From contig JACKQL020000076.1 of NCBI GenBank assembly GCA_018296165.2, positions 1-64,000 on the forward strand: a stretch of 64,000 nucleotides of DNA, written 5' to 3'. Within the stretch, counting starts at the first letter, position 1; each line of letters starts with the position of its first letter. The notes under the pieces are model-generated. The model was not told where the DNA came from, searched no databases, and was given only the letters and a program-made list of their open reading frames with translations. Made by a program: the position numbers and the translations under genes. Source of the DNA: Termitomyces sp. T153 (taxonomy: Eukaryota; Basidiomycota; Agaricomycetes; Agaricales; Lyophyllaceae). Positions 1 to 11,516 of the stretch are shown one piece after another.

Positions 1-129
1 CCAATGTTGCATACACAGTTTCCACTCTCTCTCAGTATCTTGATGCAGCCAGGACCACTCACATGATAGCTGTTACCTGTGTCTTCCACTATTTATATGT
101 GGAATCATTAACAAGAAACTGGTTCTTGA

Positions 130-495
130 AAGTTCTGATCCTGAGATCTTTGGTTATTCTGATACTCATTGAGCCTCCTATTCACATTGTCACTCCATTT
201 CAGGTTTTGTATTCTTCATTGGACTTGACACTATTTTTTGGAGTTCCAACCAATCATAACCCTCTCCAGCACTGATCTGTTCTCTTTCCTTGCCTACTGA
301 TCTTTTTTGTGATAATCAGGGCACTATTTGCCTCTCCAAGGATGCTACACTTCATGCTCATACCAAACACATCAATGTTCATATCTACTTGATTTGTCAA
401 ACTGTCTCCTCTAATCACATCCAACTCCATTATGTTTCTACTTCCAATATGATTGCAGACATCTTCACCAAGTCACTTGCTCATATCAAGTTATG
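130..495 (+). pseudogene. Ty1/copia RNase H end (decayed)
   Basis: This is the C-terminal RNase H region of a Ty1/copia polyprotein. Reading in frame from about 130 one sees GYSDTH, then a stop where copia proteins have Trp, then SISGFVFFIG. After a frame change at about 290 comes DNQGTICLSKDATLHAHTKHI and, near the end, MIADIFTKSLAHIKL, the usual copia finish. The D-N-Q and T-K-H-I blocks are family hallmarks. The piece lies directly upstream of a polypurine tract and an LTR, which fits a 3' end whose 5' part is outside the window. At least one stop and one frameshift make it non-functional. Confidence 0.85.
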
Positions 496-529
496 AACTC
501 CTTGGTGTCAAATAACCCACTGTTCATCT

Positions 530-538
530 TGAGGGGGA
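530..538 (+). other. Polypurine tract of the copia element
   Basis: GAGGGGGAG lies immediately before the LTR that begins with TGTTGA. A purine run at this place primes plus-strand DNA synthesis in LTR retrotransposons. Confidence 0.75.
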
Positions 539-539
539 G

Positions 540-829
540 TGTTGAGGATGTAGGCATAACCACAGACATTTACTTACTCACCAGCTTGTATGTTTTTATT
601 GCTTACCCATGCCACATCACACCTCAGTGTTCAACCTTCACTGAGGTGTAAGTGCCCACATACTCCCCACTCAATATACTTACTAATATTTTGTAGTTAC
701 CTTGTATTCTTGCAGATACCTATACAATACATTAGTGTTCAACCTTCACTGAGGTTTACTTTGTATTCTCACAGCCTATTCTAACCTACCCTGTCACTCT
801 GTTACTCCCATAACCAGCCCTGCTCAACA
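540..829 (+). repeat. 3' LTR of the copia element, 290 bp
   Basis: The LTR starts TGTTGA and ends TCAACA, a perfect 6-bp inverted terminal repeat. It follows the polypurine tract and the RNase H end. Inside it a block reading GTGTTCAACCTTCACTGAGG occurs twice, near 625 and near 733, so the LTR carries an internal direct duplication. The 5' partner is outside the window, so the target duplication cannot be checked. Confidence 0.8.
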
Positions 830-989
830 TGATAGCCATATGATTACCAGATTGAAGGACTCAAAGGTTCCCAAGATATGACAAGGCTTGTTCAACTTCA
901 ATGTCAACCATGTCAATTAATTCTGTGGATTCAGCATTGAGAAGCAATGAGATTGAAACAGAAAGTATACCTGCAGGCTCATTTCAAGG

Positions 990-2148
990 CAAATTAAGAA
1001 GTTTTTGAGAAAGAATCCCAGACTTCTCCCAACAATTTCCAAATGATTGTTGTGTCAACCTCTTTTCATGCTGTGTCAGCAATGTGTAAGACCTTGAGAA
1101 TGTTAAGATCATAGATTTTGGCAGGGGAAATGTCTCTGTCATAGTTGTTGATAGCATGATTCACAAAGTGGGCATGGTAATGAGATTCAAAGCAGCAGAT
1201 AATGCCAGCATCAGCTGACTGAACATGAGTTGTAAGATTCAGTCTGAAGTTTTCAACAGGGATTTTTGTGAGGTCATAAGGAGGAACATGAGCATGGAAA
1301 TTGTCTTACAACAGACAAATATAGTGTCCTTGACACCATAACTCAATATCCCAATCACATACCCATTCCTGATAGAGTACTGTAGTCATCCAAGCCTTGG
1401 CATTGCTTGTCCAATGAGACCTCAGTTGAGCTCCAGTCTTTTCATACTTCTCAATAATCATTGGGGGAAGCTTCTTGGTTCCAGCAGCATTCATTGTGAA
1501 TGCAAAAGTCAAATGCTTCTTGTTTCCTTTGCTTCTTGTTTTCTTTTACACCAGCCATCCATTTTATCATGAAGCCACAATCCGGTGGCATTCTGTATTG
1601 AATGTGAGGTAAGTCAAAGGATATTTTCACTGAGCACTCATGCCCAGAAAAATCCAGTCTCATCTATGTTGAAGATATCTTTCAGTTGGAATCCATGATT
1701 AACAATCAACTCTCAAACATGTTCATGTTCATGTTCATTATCTTTAGGATCCACAGAAGCAGCTTCTTCATGATGTTTGAAGCTTCTCAAGCCACATTGC
1801 TTCTTGAACCACTCCTACAAGTTATGCAAAGTGATTCCACTTCTTTTTGATAATCTCTCCAGAAAGTTTGATTCCATCTGACATGGTTTTAAAAACCCAC
1901 AGTTCCAGCATCTTGTTGACTTCCAGCTCTGACAGCTTTTCTCACTTCATGTTCCTAGCCTGTCCCCTTGCTAATGCCTTGGCATACTGCTTCCAAAATC
2001 TGTCCTCATTTTTTAGCCAGTCCAAAATCAATGGTTGTTTCAGGCAAAGATTAGGGTACATCTTGTTCCAATATGCTGCCATTTTCTTTGGCCTTGCCTT
2101 GTTTTGGTGATGCCAATCAAGAATCTCAATTCTTTGTTTGAGAGTCAC
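990..2148 (-). pseudogene. pogo-like (Tc1/mariner) transposase, broken
   Basis: Reading the minus strand from 2148, the N-terminus (KQRIEILDWHHQNKARPKK) looks like the CENP-B/Tc5-type helix-turn-helix of pogo transposases. Further on come NIDETGFFWA (first catalytic Asp), NAAGTKKLPPMII, then a LCDNFHAH block (second catalytic Asp) and a QSADAGIICCFESHYHAHF block near 1200. The stretch ends around EVWDSFSKTS and a stop at about 990. Several frameshifts and stops split it, so it is dead. No terminal inverted repeats were identified. The order of helix-turn-helix then DDE domain fits fungal pogo/Fot1-like elements. Confidence 0.75.
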
Positions 2149-2332
2149 ATTCCTTTTTTTATGAAGGCAGGTTCTTTCTTTTTCTTCTCTCCATGAGGTT
2201 TACCATTACAATTTTCAGGCCCTGTCCATGTTCAGGTAAAAAACTTGATGTAACAGTTGATAACCAACTTTTACAACACTTCTTCTTCAAGCCAACTGCT
2301 GTTTTCAAACCTCCACCAAGCTCTGCAAGTCA

Positions 2333-2614
2333 TTATACTACAGTCTTTTGAGGGGATCCCAACTGAGCCAGCCCATGTTCATAGTCAGAAGTCCTTCCAA
2401 GAAGTTCTATAACTGCTTCTTCATCAATCAGGTTGACATCATTATCCAACCATGTTTTGTCAGCCCCTGAAATTTTCTCCTTCTTCAAGAGTTGTAGAAG
2501 AAGACCTTGCTTATGAGTTTCTATATTTGCTTTGAGCTGAGATATGTCTGTTTTGAGGATTTCAAGATGGTTTTCGAGCATCGTAGTACTGGTAAGGTGG
2601 AATCTAGTGCACAA
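2333..2614 (-). CDS. Unassigned small ORF in transposon island
   Basis: An open frame of 93 codons with an amphipathic, Leu/Lys/Glu-rich middle that could form a coiled coil. It contains LIDEEAVIELL and ends SPQKTVV. It lies just upstream (in minus-strand sense) of the broken pogo transposase and in the same CpG-poor stretch, so it may be a remnant of a transposon protein tail and not a host gene. I do not recognise a domain. Confidence 0.25.
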   Translation of the reverse strand: MCTRFHLTSTTMLENHLEILKTDISQLKANIETHKQGLLLQLLKKEKISGADKTWLDNDVNLIDEEAVIELLGRTSDYEHGLAQLGSPQKTVV

Positions 2615-3230
2615 ATTTTTGACTTAGCGATTTTTCATCCAAATTTCAGTGATATTTTTGACATTCTAAATATGTACAAATAATAAATGCATGATGATGG
2701 AGAAGAAAAATTAATTTATGATCAAATATCTATTTATTTTAGGCAAAGTATGGGTTATAAACCCCCTGAAAGGCCCATGGGTTATGGAGTATGGGAGGGT
2801 TGCGAAATTCCCCTGCGAACCAAGTTGGTGGATGACTCAAACCTATGAGTTTGAAGGGGTTATGGATTATAAGGGCCATGGGTTATAAGAGGTTCGACTA
2901 TAGCTGGGTGACCAAGTGAACTTCTTACTTACGTAAGAGAGTCAGGAATGTATGTACATTTGTACATACAGGTGCCACCACTATAGTACTGCCACTGCCA
3001 TACTTCTCTTCCATTGACCACCACAATGACGAAACAATAAAGCTCCCGACGACCTACATCCATGGAGCCCCTACAAATCCTCTGTGAATACTTGTATTCA
3101 TATCCGCTTATCGTTCGATTACCTTCGATTGGCTTGCTTTCCTTCTCTATATCCATAGTTCAAGCTTTTGTAACGCCCTACCATTCTTTGCTAGCAACCA
3201 ATAATCGTTATAACGGTTACAAGAGAAGTT
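2615..3230. other. Spacer: transposon edge and arrestin upstream region
   Basis: No gene is supported here. From about 2730 to 2890 the phrase GGGTTATAA or GGGTTATGG recurs several times. CG dinucleotides become common again from about 2890, marking entry into host sequence. A 10-bp palindrome CGTTATAACG sits at 3206-3215, just before the arrestin start codon. An ORF at 3062-3364 overlaps the arrestin start in another frame and looks like chance. Confidence 0.5.
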
Positions 3231-6200
3231 ATGGTTCCTTCGGCGCAGACTCGGCCAGAGCCGATGAATTCTTCGCCCCACCATCCGAAGGTCAAGGTCT
3301 CGATGACACTTGCTCATTCAATCTACGTCGCAGGCAAATTTATTGCGGGGAAGATGGAGGTTGAGTGTCAAGCTGATAAGGGCCTAGGTATCAATGTCAT
3401 CATGGTAGAGCTTCTCGCCATGCAGGGTGGGTATCTTAGCCGTTCAAAGTTATGATATCCCTCACCACAACGGCAGAGTTGATGTCCAGGGACCATTCTG
3501 CTACTTCTACCTTCATTCATAGTCGACGTCTGTTTCAAGGACCAGATCTCCCACCCTCCAATGCAGTGCAAGCTCATCCACTGTCCGGAGACCCTTCTTA
3601 TCCCCCACACTATCACCAAGCTCGTCGCGGTATTTCGACATTTCTCTTTCGCATTCCACTACCTTCGTCTGCCCCATCGTCGATCAACTTCGGTTCTGGC
3701 CTTGCAAGAGTTCGATACGAACTTCGTGCAACTGCTGAGGCGGTATGGCAAGGGGAAAAGACTCTGATCGTTTGCAAGCGAGAGATTGATGTTGTTGAGA
3801 GTTTTGAAGAAGATTCCAGTCGGTTGATGCCCCAGGGAATTGTTGTTGGCGAATTCGGAAAAATTTGGGCTCAGGGCAGCGTTGTGGGTGGCATGATTAT
3901 AGCGGGCGAAAGTGCATGCTTGGAACTTCAGGTCAAGAATCATTCCAACAAAAAGGTACATCGTTTCATGATTATTGACACAATTTATCAACCTGGAGAT
4001 TTGCAGAATACTGGACTGACGCTATCGCTGACCCGTTTGCTGGTATTGCCGGGGCTAAATCCCGGCGAAATTTCGCCCTCCCAGATATCTGATAACCTTA
4101 CTACTCTGTCATTCGATGGTCCGGAGTACATCATTACACCTGGTACGGAAGGAGTTGCGAGTCTTGTTTTTGACGTGCCTGAACATGCACGAGGGGTTCG
4201 GGCTGGTCCATATGAAGGGGATGAGTCAGAGAACCGTACATCTGAATCGATATTTGAAGTACGATGTATCCTTGGAATCACCATCAATATGGGATCTGGG
4301 ACGTAAGTTGTTTGTAACGTACGATCCACTTTCGTTCATTCTCATTTGCCCTATAGCAAAGACATTCACCTAGACATTGACGTACCAATTGCTCATCTAG
4401 ATGCACTTACAGAGCCTGCAGAATCTGCATACCTTCCTCCAGAACCCTCACATTTGCCTCATCAACTGCAAAGTCCGTACATGCATTCTGGACTGCCGAT
4501 GCTCCCGCCTCTACCCGCAGCCTATGTCGACTTGGTCCAGAATCAAGTCTGGTTCCAATCTCCATCGCACACGTCTCAGTTTAATGACACCAGTTATTTT
4601 TCTCCTGTTGAAAGCGCAGAATACCAGTATCACTCCCCTTTGCCCCTACATGTCGATATACCCGCCTACGTCCCAATACGTGCTGGGCCAACAGACCGAT
4701 CTCTTCCATCTTATGCAACAGGGTTAAATGTGGAGCTCGTACTTCCTCCACCATCCCAACCTCCGCTTGCCCTCTTCAGGGATCTAGAAATTGAAATTGA
4801 AGAAGGCAAAGGCGAACGAGCACCGAAGGTGACACAAAACCTTCGAATGTCCTCACGCCATCGTTCCGTTTCTCCTCAATCGCATCGATTTCCACTCCTC
4901 AGGCCTCCTGCAGCAACACGAGTTCCTCCTCCAGCCCTTCCGTCATGGGCAGAGCAGTTGAATCTGGACCAACTAACTCAAAGTTCGCCCTCTGCATCCC
5001 TGTCGCAGCCGACTGTATTCCTTCCTGCAGCTTCGGGAGAGCCGCTTGTCCACTCTCCTCGCCCGCTCCTTTCTCCCAAACGGTCGATTGATAACTTGTC
5101 TAAGAGCGACCGTGTTGAAGAGCTTGAGCGCATGGCAGAAGAGGTGGAGAAAATCACAGTCAACTTTTTGTCCGATCTTCCACCGACTACGTTCGAGGCC
5201 CATGATCTCGAGCCAATCCTGACCTCTGCTAATTCTGTTCAAATGCAAGGCAGCCCAGTTACAGAGTCAGATATGCATAAGACGTTTCCAGTACCCCCAC
5301 CAGCCAAAGAAAAGATGAATGACAAGGAAGTCATGAAGTCAAGCGGTCGGACTCGGATCGACGAGTTCTTTGCCAACGCACCCTTTAATCTGACTGCGCA
5401 CAATGCACCGAAGACTCCTATGACTGCAGTAACACCCATTAAGCTGCCCTCCAAACCCAAGTCTGCCGAGTTCAAGGCCTTGTCTCCGAATGGGCAGGCA
5501 GAAAATGGTCTCAATGCTCTGGAGAAGAGGTTGCTTGCGGAGGTCAAGATGGAACTGGCGAGTGAACAACGACCTTTATGTGGTGTCATTGGTGCGAAGC
5601 CGATTGATATTCCAAGCAAAGACTGTGTCCCTGATGACCCGTTGAATGATTCCGCTATCTCGAGTTTGACTCTTGCTGGGGAACGGATATGGATTGACCG
5701 GGAAGAGGTGGAATCGAATGAAGTGATGGATGTAGATGCAGAGCATGACTCGGACGAGAAGACGCATAAGGCAGGGAAGTCAATTGCTTCCGCGGGCTCA
5801 AGGAAAGGTTCCAGAGACACGATGGACAAGAGAAAAAAGAAGGGAAAGAAGGACAAGGATAAGAACAAGGTTCAAGATCGAGGCAGGGATAGGGAAAGTC
5901 ATCATACGAGGAAGAAGACGACTGCTGTGAAGGGGAGGGTGGCAGCATGGTTGGGAACTATTGATCCAGACGTTCCCCCCGAGGAAGACGTACTACCGCC
6001 CAGTCCGGCTGTGCCAAGAAAGATCTCTCCATTCATTGAAAGTAAAGAGGTACCGTCTCCTGTCGTCGGTGGAGATGTTGCCTGCTTGGCAAGCAAACCG
6101 TTCAATGGTGCTGAATTAAAGGATCCCTTAAACGATAGTACCTCGGCTACCAATCCTCGTTCGTCTGGTTTTGTACCTATCGGGAGGTTTAAAAAGGAGA

Positions 6201-7123
6201 TACTGCAACAACCCTTCAAACCTCTTTCGAAGGGTGCGACCGTAGTACGAGAGGCTCGACGACTCGCTGATATTCGGACAGCATCACCTTGGGCGCCTAC
6301 CACACCAGCACCTCTGGATAACAAAGGTCATTCAGCAATACTGAAGGATGTTTCTCCTGCCTTTTCCCTACCTACCCCGCGAACAGTACCGTTGATTCGA
6401 AGCAATTGTAAGGTGACTCCCCTTTCAGCAACTGGGGCCGTTGATGTGCCCGGCGCTCAACAGTACAATATTAAAGCTGGTCAAGCCCCTAGTGTGAACC
6501 CCAAGATGTCAAACGCAAATGAATTCGCTCATGCATCACCACGTCTTGCGATCCTTGCCACACCTCAACGTAACCCCAAGTACAATTTACGATCTGCGTA
6601 CGGAGAACGCGAAGCCAGAGTAACAGCGATAAGTTCCTTTCGGAAGCCTTTACGAGATCGTGTTCCAGGCATTGATACTAAAGATCTTTCGGCGAACACT
6701 GATTCTGCTGTAACACCAAAGATCGGTGCACAAACATCCGTCGAGTCACATCTGACTGCCACCGCTTCGACCATTCCCCCACTGAACCCAGGACCTAAGC
6801 CAGTGGACGTAGTAGGCAAGCGTCCGCAGTCAATCATCAAGTCGACTTCTGTGCCTGCCATTATCTCATCTTCACATGCAAGGCCTACTCTTTCTTCCAC
6901 AGCCTCCCTCGCCCATCCGGCTTCTGCTACGCCTCAAACACATACAGGAAAGTTATCTTCTACGTTCAGCGAATCGCGACCAGATTTTGGTAGACGAAGT
7001 CCTGGGCAGGCTCCTGCAAAATCTACTATGTCTTCTTCCAGAACTGGATCTGTAGGAGAGATGGCGTTCGGACAGGCTAGGCTTCGCGATCTGATCAAGA
7101 AATACCAGGGACAGGCTGCCTGA
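3231..7123 (+). CDS. Arrestin-fold protein with long disordered tail
   Basis: Predicted to be an arrestin-related cytoplasmic adaptor, a class that links membrane cargo to trafficking or ubiquitin machinery. Three exons (3231-3426, 3477-4302, 4357-7123) join in phase to 1262 residues. The introns are 50 and 54 nt with GTGGGT and GTAAGT donors. The arrestin fold spans roughly residues 20-400: the N-half holds KVKVSMTLAHSIYVAGKFIAG and ELMSRDHSATSTF, and the C-half holds SACLELQVKNHSNKKVHRFM and KDIHLDIDVPIAH. The remaining ~850 residues are low-complexity, rich in Pro, Ser and Thr, with a Lys/Arg-rich tract near residues 829-870 that could be a nuclear or nucleic-acid-binding signal. The start was chosen because it leads directly into the first arrestin strand. 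The family call is firm; the cargo is unknown. Confidence 0.85.
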
Positions 7124-7860
7124 TGATCCTTTCCTTCACGTTCACCACTGACTCAATCTATGAGTATTTCGCATGCTTCGGCTTTCGTACTTATCCCGAA
7201 TTTATCTTAGCCGTCCCCGTCATGAACTTACAACTTACGATTTATCATTATTCCTTTGTTTAACGACTTTGTCTTGCAAATATATGTATCTGTCCTCGTG
7301 TAATAAGAATGGTCTGTCAATCAATCCAATCATGAACTCGCCACCACGTAAAAAAAAACTCGTTTGTCAGGTGACTACGTAATATGTATGGATTCACGAG
7401 TGTTTGGGAAAATATTGACTGGTATTTGGGAAAATATTGACTGGTATTTGGGAAAATATTGACTGGTATTTGGGAAAATATTGACCGGTATTTGGGAAAA
7501 TATTGACCGGTATTTGGGAAAATATTGGCTGGTCGTTTGATCGCGGACTGGAAGATGTACGCAACGGACATCTAAGCTGTTTTCCGGTCTGATTCACTGA
7601 GTCATATCTGAATCATTTGAACCATTTAGTCTGTCTGACCCCAACGGAACTGTCGATGTTTCCAAGTCTCGTATCATAGAAGCCTTCGTGAGTTCACTCC
7701 CTGTCATATCGCATGCGACCCCTGAATGATAGTGCTAAGTTATAAGGTGGTGCCCAATTTCCTATCGTTGACTATTGACCACACCGAAGTAATGATGAAC
7801 ATCTTTCCTCGTCCGTCGACTGTAGGGTAAACTTTTGGCCACCACGGAGAAGGCGCTTCC
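7124..7860. other. Intergenic with tandem repeat
   Basis: No supported gene. The stretch holds the arrestin 3' region and the 22-bp tandem array at 7401-7532 listed separately. The minus-strand ORFs over the array (7317-7571, 7394-7597) are only translations of the repeat. Confidence 0.6.
7401..7532. repeat. 22-bp tandem array, 6 copies
   Basis: Six head-to-tail units of 22 bp starting at 7401, 7423, 7445, 7467, 7489 and 7511. The unit reads TATTTGGGAAAATATTGACT followed by GG, with a T-to-G change in copy 1, GACC in copies 4 and 5, and GGCT in copy 6. The units contain the near-palindromic AAAATATT. The array lies about 280 bp past the arrestin stop codon. Confidence 0.95.
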
Positions 7861-8124
7861 CTAGTGGAGATATACTCGCAGTACATTACCCGAACCAGGA
7901 TAGAGGTGAGTTGTCAATACTGTCGAATACCCTTCGCATGTTCGACATACTAATTCGGGGCCTTGGAGTTCGGGTCGATCAATTTTCCAGATGTTCCCAG
8001 CTTGAAAACCTACCTCATTCAGTCCGCGCCGGACCGGTTGTGCGAAATAGGTATGACCTCCTTTAAGGATTGAGATTACTGAATTGTCCTCCAGATCGCA
8101 AGTGGAAAGGATCTTGCGGCTCAT
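7861..8124 (-). CDS. Hypothetical small ORF, divergent from ABC gene
   Basis: An 87-codon frame with an ordinary, non-repetitive composition, including VISILKGGHTYFAQPV and a possible metal or disulfide pair in LVCRTCEGY. It would be transcribed away from the ABC transporter start at 8331. The frame ends at an in-frame stop, although neighbouring frames downstream stay open, so it could be one exon of a longer gene or a chance ORF. No family is recognised. Confidence 0.3.
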   Translation of the reverse strand: MSRKILSTCDLEDNSVISILKGGHTYFAQPVRRGLNEVGFQAGNIWKIDRPELQGPELVCRTCEGYSTVLTTHLYPGSGNVLRVYLH

Positions 8125-8330
8125 CGCATTCTATATAATTGTCACTTCATGTTCAAATACGGCTATCTTTTACAGGCCGACGGAACTTGAACGTGCCGAG
8201 CCCGATTAGACATAGGTAGTTGCCCATGTGGACGCTCAGAATTAGTCCATCAACATGCTGATCGATTGACTTATAAGCAGTCTGGTCTGTTAGTCCTAAA
8301 GTCTTCCTTCCTCCAGGCGCTTGTGCACGT

Positions 8331-11054
8331 ATGGCGAACTTTCTCTCCTTTTCGCACCTGAGCTACGAAGTCAAAGCCAGAGATGGCGCACCGAGAAGAC
8401 TACTCGATGACGTTTCTGTTGAAATCAAGGCAGGGGAGCTCTTGGCAATTATGGTGAATATGCATCATCTTAACCAGGAGTTTTACGATAGAGATCACTA
8501 TTTTCCTAGGGCCCGTCCGGCGCAGGCAAGTTCCCGGCTCTGCAAGTAAATTCGAACAAGTGAAGGCTGAGATTCGTACTCCTAGGGAAGAGCACACTCC
8601 TTGATGTGATGGCGTTCCGTAAGAATGCTACTGAGGAATCCTCTGTGAGTCCAGTAATATCAGCGTCAAGCATGCCTCCCTGGGTCATAGTACTCACGAC
8701 TCACGCTAATAGGTGCGATTGAATAATCGTCTGATTGATGCTCATGTTATGCATCGTATATCGAACTTTGTTGAGCAAGAAGACGCACTTCTTGGTGCCT
8801 TGACTGTCCGGGAATCCATAACCTACGCGCTCCGTTTGCAGTAAGTCAATGTGAACCTGATACAATTGAATCCTGTCTCTAAGTTTGACTCAGTCTTCCA
8901 TTGTTGTCTCGTAAAGAGGTCACTGAACGGGTTAGACGTGTAATTGCAGCAGTCGGTCTTCAATCCTGTGCAGAACAACGAATCGGGACACCTATCTCGA
9001 GAGGAGTTTCCGGTGGTAAAGTTTTCTTTTTCTCTGACTTCTCATCTTTCTCCTCATGTCACGATGAAAATCAGGACAGAAGCGTCGTGTCACGGCTGCT
9101 TGTGCTATGGTGACATATCCGTGAGCTTCAATCACTGTTCAAATAGTGTCAACGTATTTTTGCTCATACACTTGGTTCAGGCGCATTCTATTCCTAGACG
9201 AGGTTACGTCTGGGGTCAGCTTATTCCTCTTCACTGTGAATTCTAACTAATGATTGTGACAGCTTGACAGCACCTCGGCAAGGGAGGTAATGTCTGCCAT
9301 CAGAACATTAGCTATTGCAGAGGGTATAATCATCGTCGCAACCATACATCAACCATCACTCGAAACACTTGCCCAGTTCAGCAACCTGCTATTGCTCTCG
9401 GAGGGAAAGACATGCTACTCGGGTCCTGTGGAGGATCTTGAAAATTTTTTTGAACGCTGGGGTCGACCAGTTGGAAGATTCGTACGTTACCCCACCCCCT
9501 CGATTTCTTTTATTGATAACATAACTCGAAGCATGCTCCGGCCGAGCATGCTATGAATTTTCTGAACAATGACTTCGCGCCAATTGAATCGAAAGATGCT
9601 GGTACAGATGACCTCCGCAAATATTATCTTACCACTGTCAACGTCTCAATCGAGCCGGTTAATTCTCACGCGGAGGATGTTCAAAGCCAACAATACGTTA
9701 TTGAAGATGACTATGGCAAAGCTGGAGTCTTCGGGACGCTATTCTGGAATATCGTTGTCCTCGCGGAGAGGACAATGAAGAATTACTCTCGAAATCTTTT
9801 AGCCTATGGTGTCCGGGCGGGCATGTATGGAGGTGTGTTTGTACGAGCTCTTGCTTTTCTTATGCTCACTGGTGAGCAGGCATGGGCCTAATGCTTGCGT
9901 AAGTGGGGTCTCATAACTTGTTGGGGCTTCTTTCAACCGTCACAGTACAATATGGATTCACCTTGGTCAGAAGGACTCTACCATCAACGATAGGTTATCT
10001 GTACATTTCTACAGCGTAGCCTTTTTAGCATTCGTGAGTCAGATTTCATTCAATCGATATCTAACATAATATGGATCAATAGATGTCTGTTGCTGGGATC
10101 CCTAGTTGTACGTCCATGACTGCTACTTGGCCTAGTCTCTCAATAGATGTTACTAGTTCTCGAAGAAAGATCAGTGTATTACAGGGAAAGTAAAAATGGA
10201 TTATATGGCGCACTTCCTTTCGTGATCGCGAATACGTTGGTAAACATCCCTTTTCTTTTTGGATGCACTGTTGTTTTTACCCTCATCTGCTACTGGGCAA
10301 TCGTACGTTTATCCTTTCTGTATCATGATGCTAGGGCTACATTGACCTTCTTTTGATTCAGGGCCTACATTCAGGAGCCGTAGCCTTCTTCCGCTTCCTG
10401 GCTTTCCTTTTCTTAGCCATCCTTGTTGCTGAAAGCCAAGTTCTTGTGGTTGCTTCCATCCTCCCCGTCTTCGTGGCTGCTTTGGCAATTTCTGCCTTGT
10501 GAGATCTTCTTTTCTTGTGTGGTATAGCCATTGATCTTCAATAGTATCAATGGGTTTTGGATGAGTGTTGGAGGCTACTTGTTCGTACTTCTATGATTGC
10601 CTTGCCTCAACTTGTATTGACTATTTCCAGCATCAAAGCGCGATCCCTTCCTAGATTCTGGTACTTTTCATTCCATTTCATGGACTATCAAAAATATGCA
10701 TTCGAACTTATTGTAAACGTATGTTGGATAATGGACTAAGACCGGTCGACTAGTCTCACGGTCATACAGTCAGATTTTCGTGGATTAGTCTTCCGGTGTC
10801 AAAGACAGTCAGATGGCTCTTGTGCCTGCGCATATCCTTCTTCGGCGCCTGCATCTTGTACGGTGTCCGGGGAAGATGTACTATCCTATCTTGAGATTGA
10901 AGGTATCTCGTATGGAAAATGGTCAGCAATCCTTATTTCTATATTCCTCATATTCCGTATCATGTAGGTGGCCCTCCGTCTTGATCCTAATGTATTCTTA
11001 TTGATTTTTCGTAAACCTAGTCTTTACCTGGCTCTGAGATTGCGTTCAACGTGA
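8331..11054 (+). CDS. ABCG-type half-transporter, 18 exons
   Basis: An ATP-driven exporter of the ABCG/White family (nucleotide-binding domain first, then six membrane helices), expected to work as a dimer in a cell membrane. Exons: 8331-8453, 8510-8525, 8586-8644, 8713-8840, 8894-9015, 9075-9120, 9181-9214, 9263-9481, 9532-9832, 9880-9898, 9946-10033, 10083-10107, 10157-10302, 10362-10498, 10545-10580, 10631-10718, 10770-10963, 11021-11054. They join to 604 residues without a stop, a normal length. Motifs: Walker A GPSGAGKS (about 42-49), signature VSGGQKRR (about 146), Walker B RILFLDEVTSG (about 166-176), H-loop His near 205. The C-terminal half has the FLEERSVYYRE segment, hydrophobic helices and a Cys-rich outer loop before the last helix. 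Intron 2 is a GC-AG intron. The join at 10580/10631 uses an odd GTTCGT donor and is the least certain. Substrate unknown. Confidence 0.9.
8526..8585 (+). other. GC-AG intron inside the Walker A codons
   Basis: Only a GCAAGT donor at 8526 paired with the CCTAG acceptor at 8581-8585 joins GCA-G to GGAAGAGC and restores GPSGAGKS. No GT donor here keeps the motif. CAG|GCAAGT matches the usual strong GC donor. The preceding exon is only 16 nt. Confidence 0.85.
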
Positions 11055-11516
11055 TATCCGTTTTTATATAACTGGTGCATCATGTCTTGTGTCCTGTCAT
11101 TGAATCAGATACGAAACGAGATTCCGGATGCTTCCGGCTTTTATCAATGTTTTACAGATCCCTTAGACAATTAGAACCTTACATCTGTAGTATAAATTTT
11201 TTTGTAATGTTCTTGTTCATGGAGAAATGCCACAGGTATCCCAATGGGAGGGTCATTTTTAACGTGCAATGAAATTTGATGATGAATATAGCTCGGATTC
11301 TATGCGAGAAATCAATCAAATTGAGCAAGAGACAACAGAAAGGTATGTGAGGCAAACATCTATTGCACTGCCATCAAATCAGTTTTCTTCGATCCACTCA
11401 CATTCTACACCAACCCAACATCGATCAGCTAATGTGTAGATGTTCTATCAAACACAACATGAACCCTTAAATAAAGCTGCTAAGCACTCAGACAAACATA
11501 AGTTGACCTGCGCCTA
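11055..11516. other. ABC 3' region and gene/transposon boundary
   Basis: No gene. The last CG-containing host-like bases are near 11290-11310; after about 11400 the sequence becomes CpG-poor, marking the left edge of the transposon island. Confidence 0.5.

Noticed and set aside
3062..3364. 100-codon ORF overlapping the arrestin start
   Set aside because: It is in another frame from the arrestin exon, which has clear family similarity.
5239..5868. 209-codon minus-strand ORF within the arrestin gene
   Set aside because: Antisense shadow of the long third exon, with a composition that mirrors it.
7401..7532. Possible CRISPR array
   Set aside because: The repeats abut each other with no spacers, and the genome is eukaryotic.
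7317..7597. Minus-strand ORFs with repeated NIFPNTGQYFPKY
   Set aside because: They only translate the 22-bp tandem array and have no non-repeat domain.
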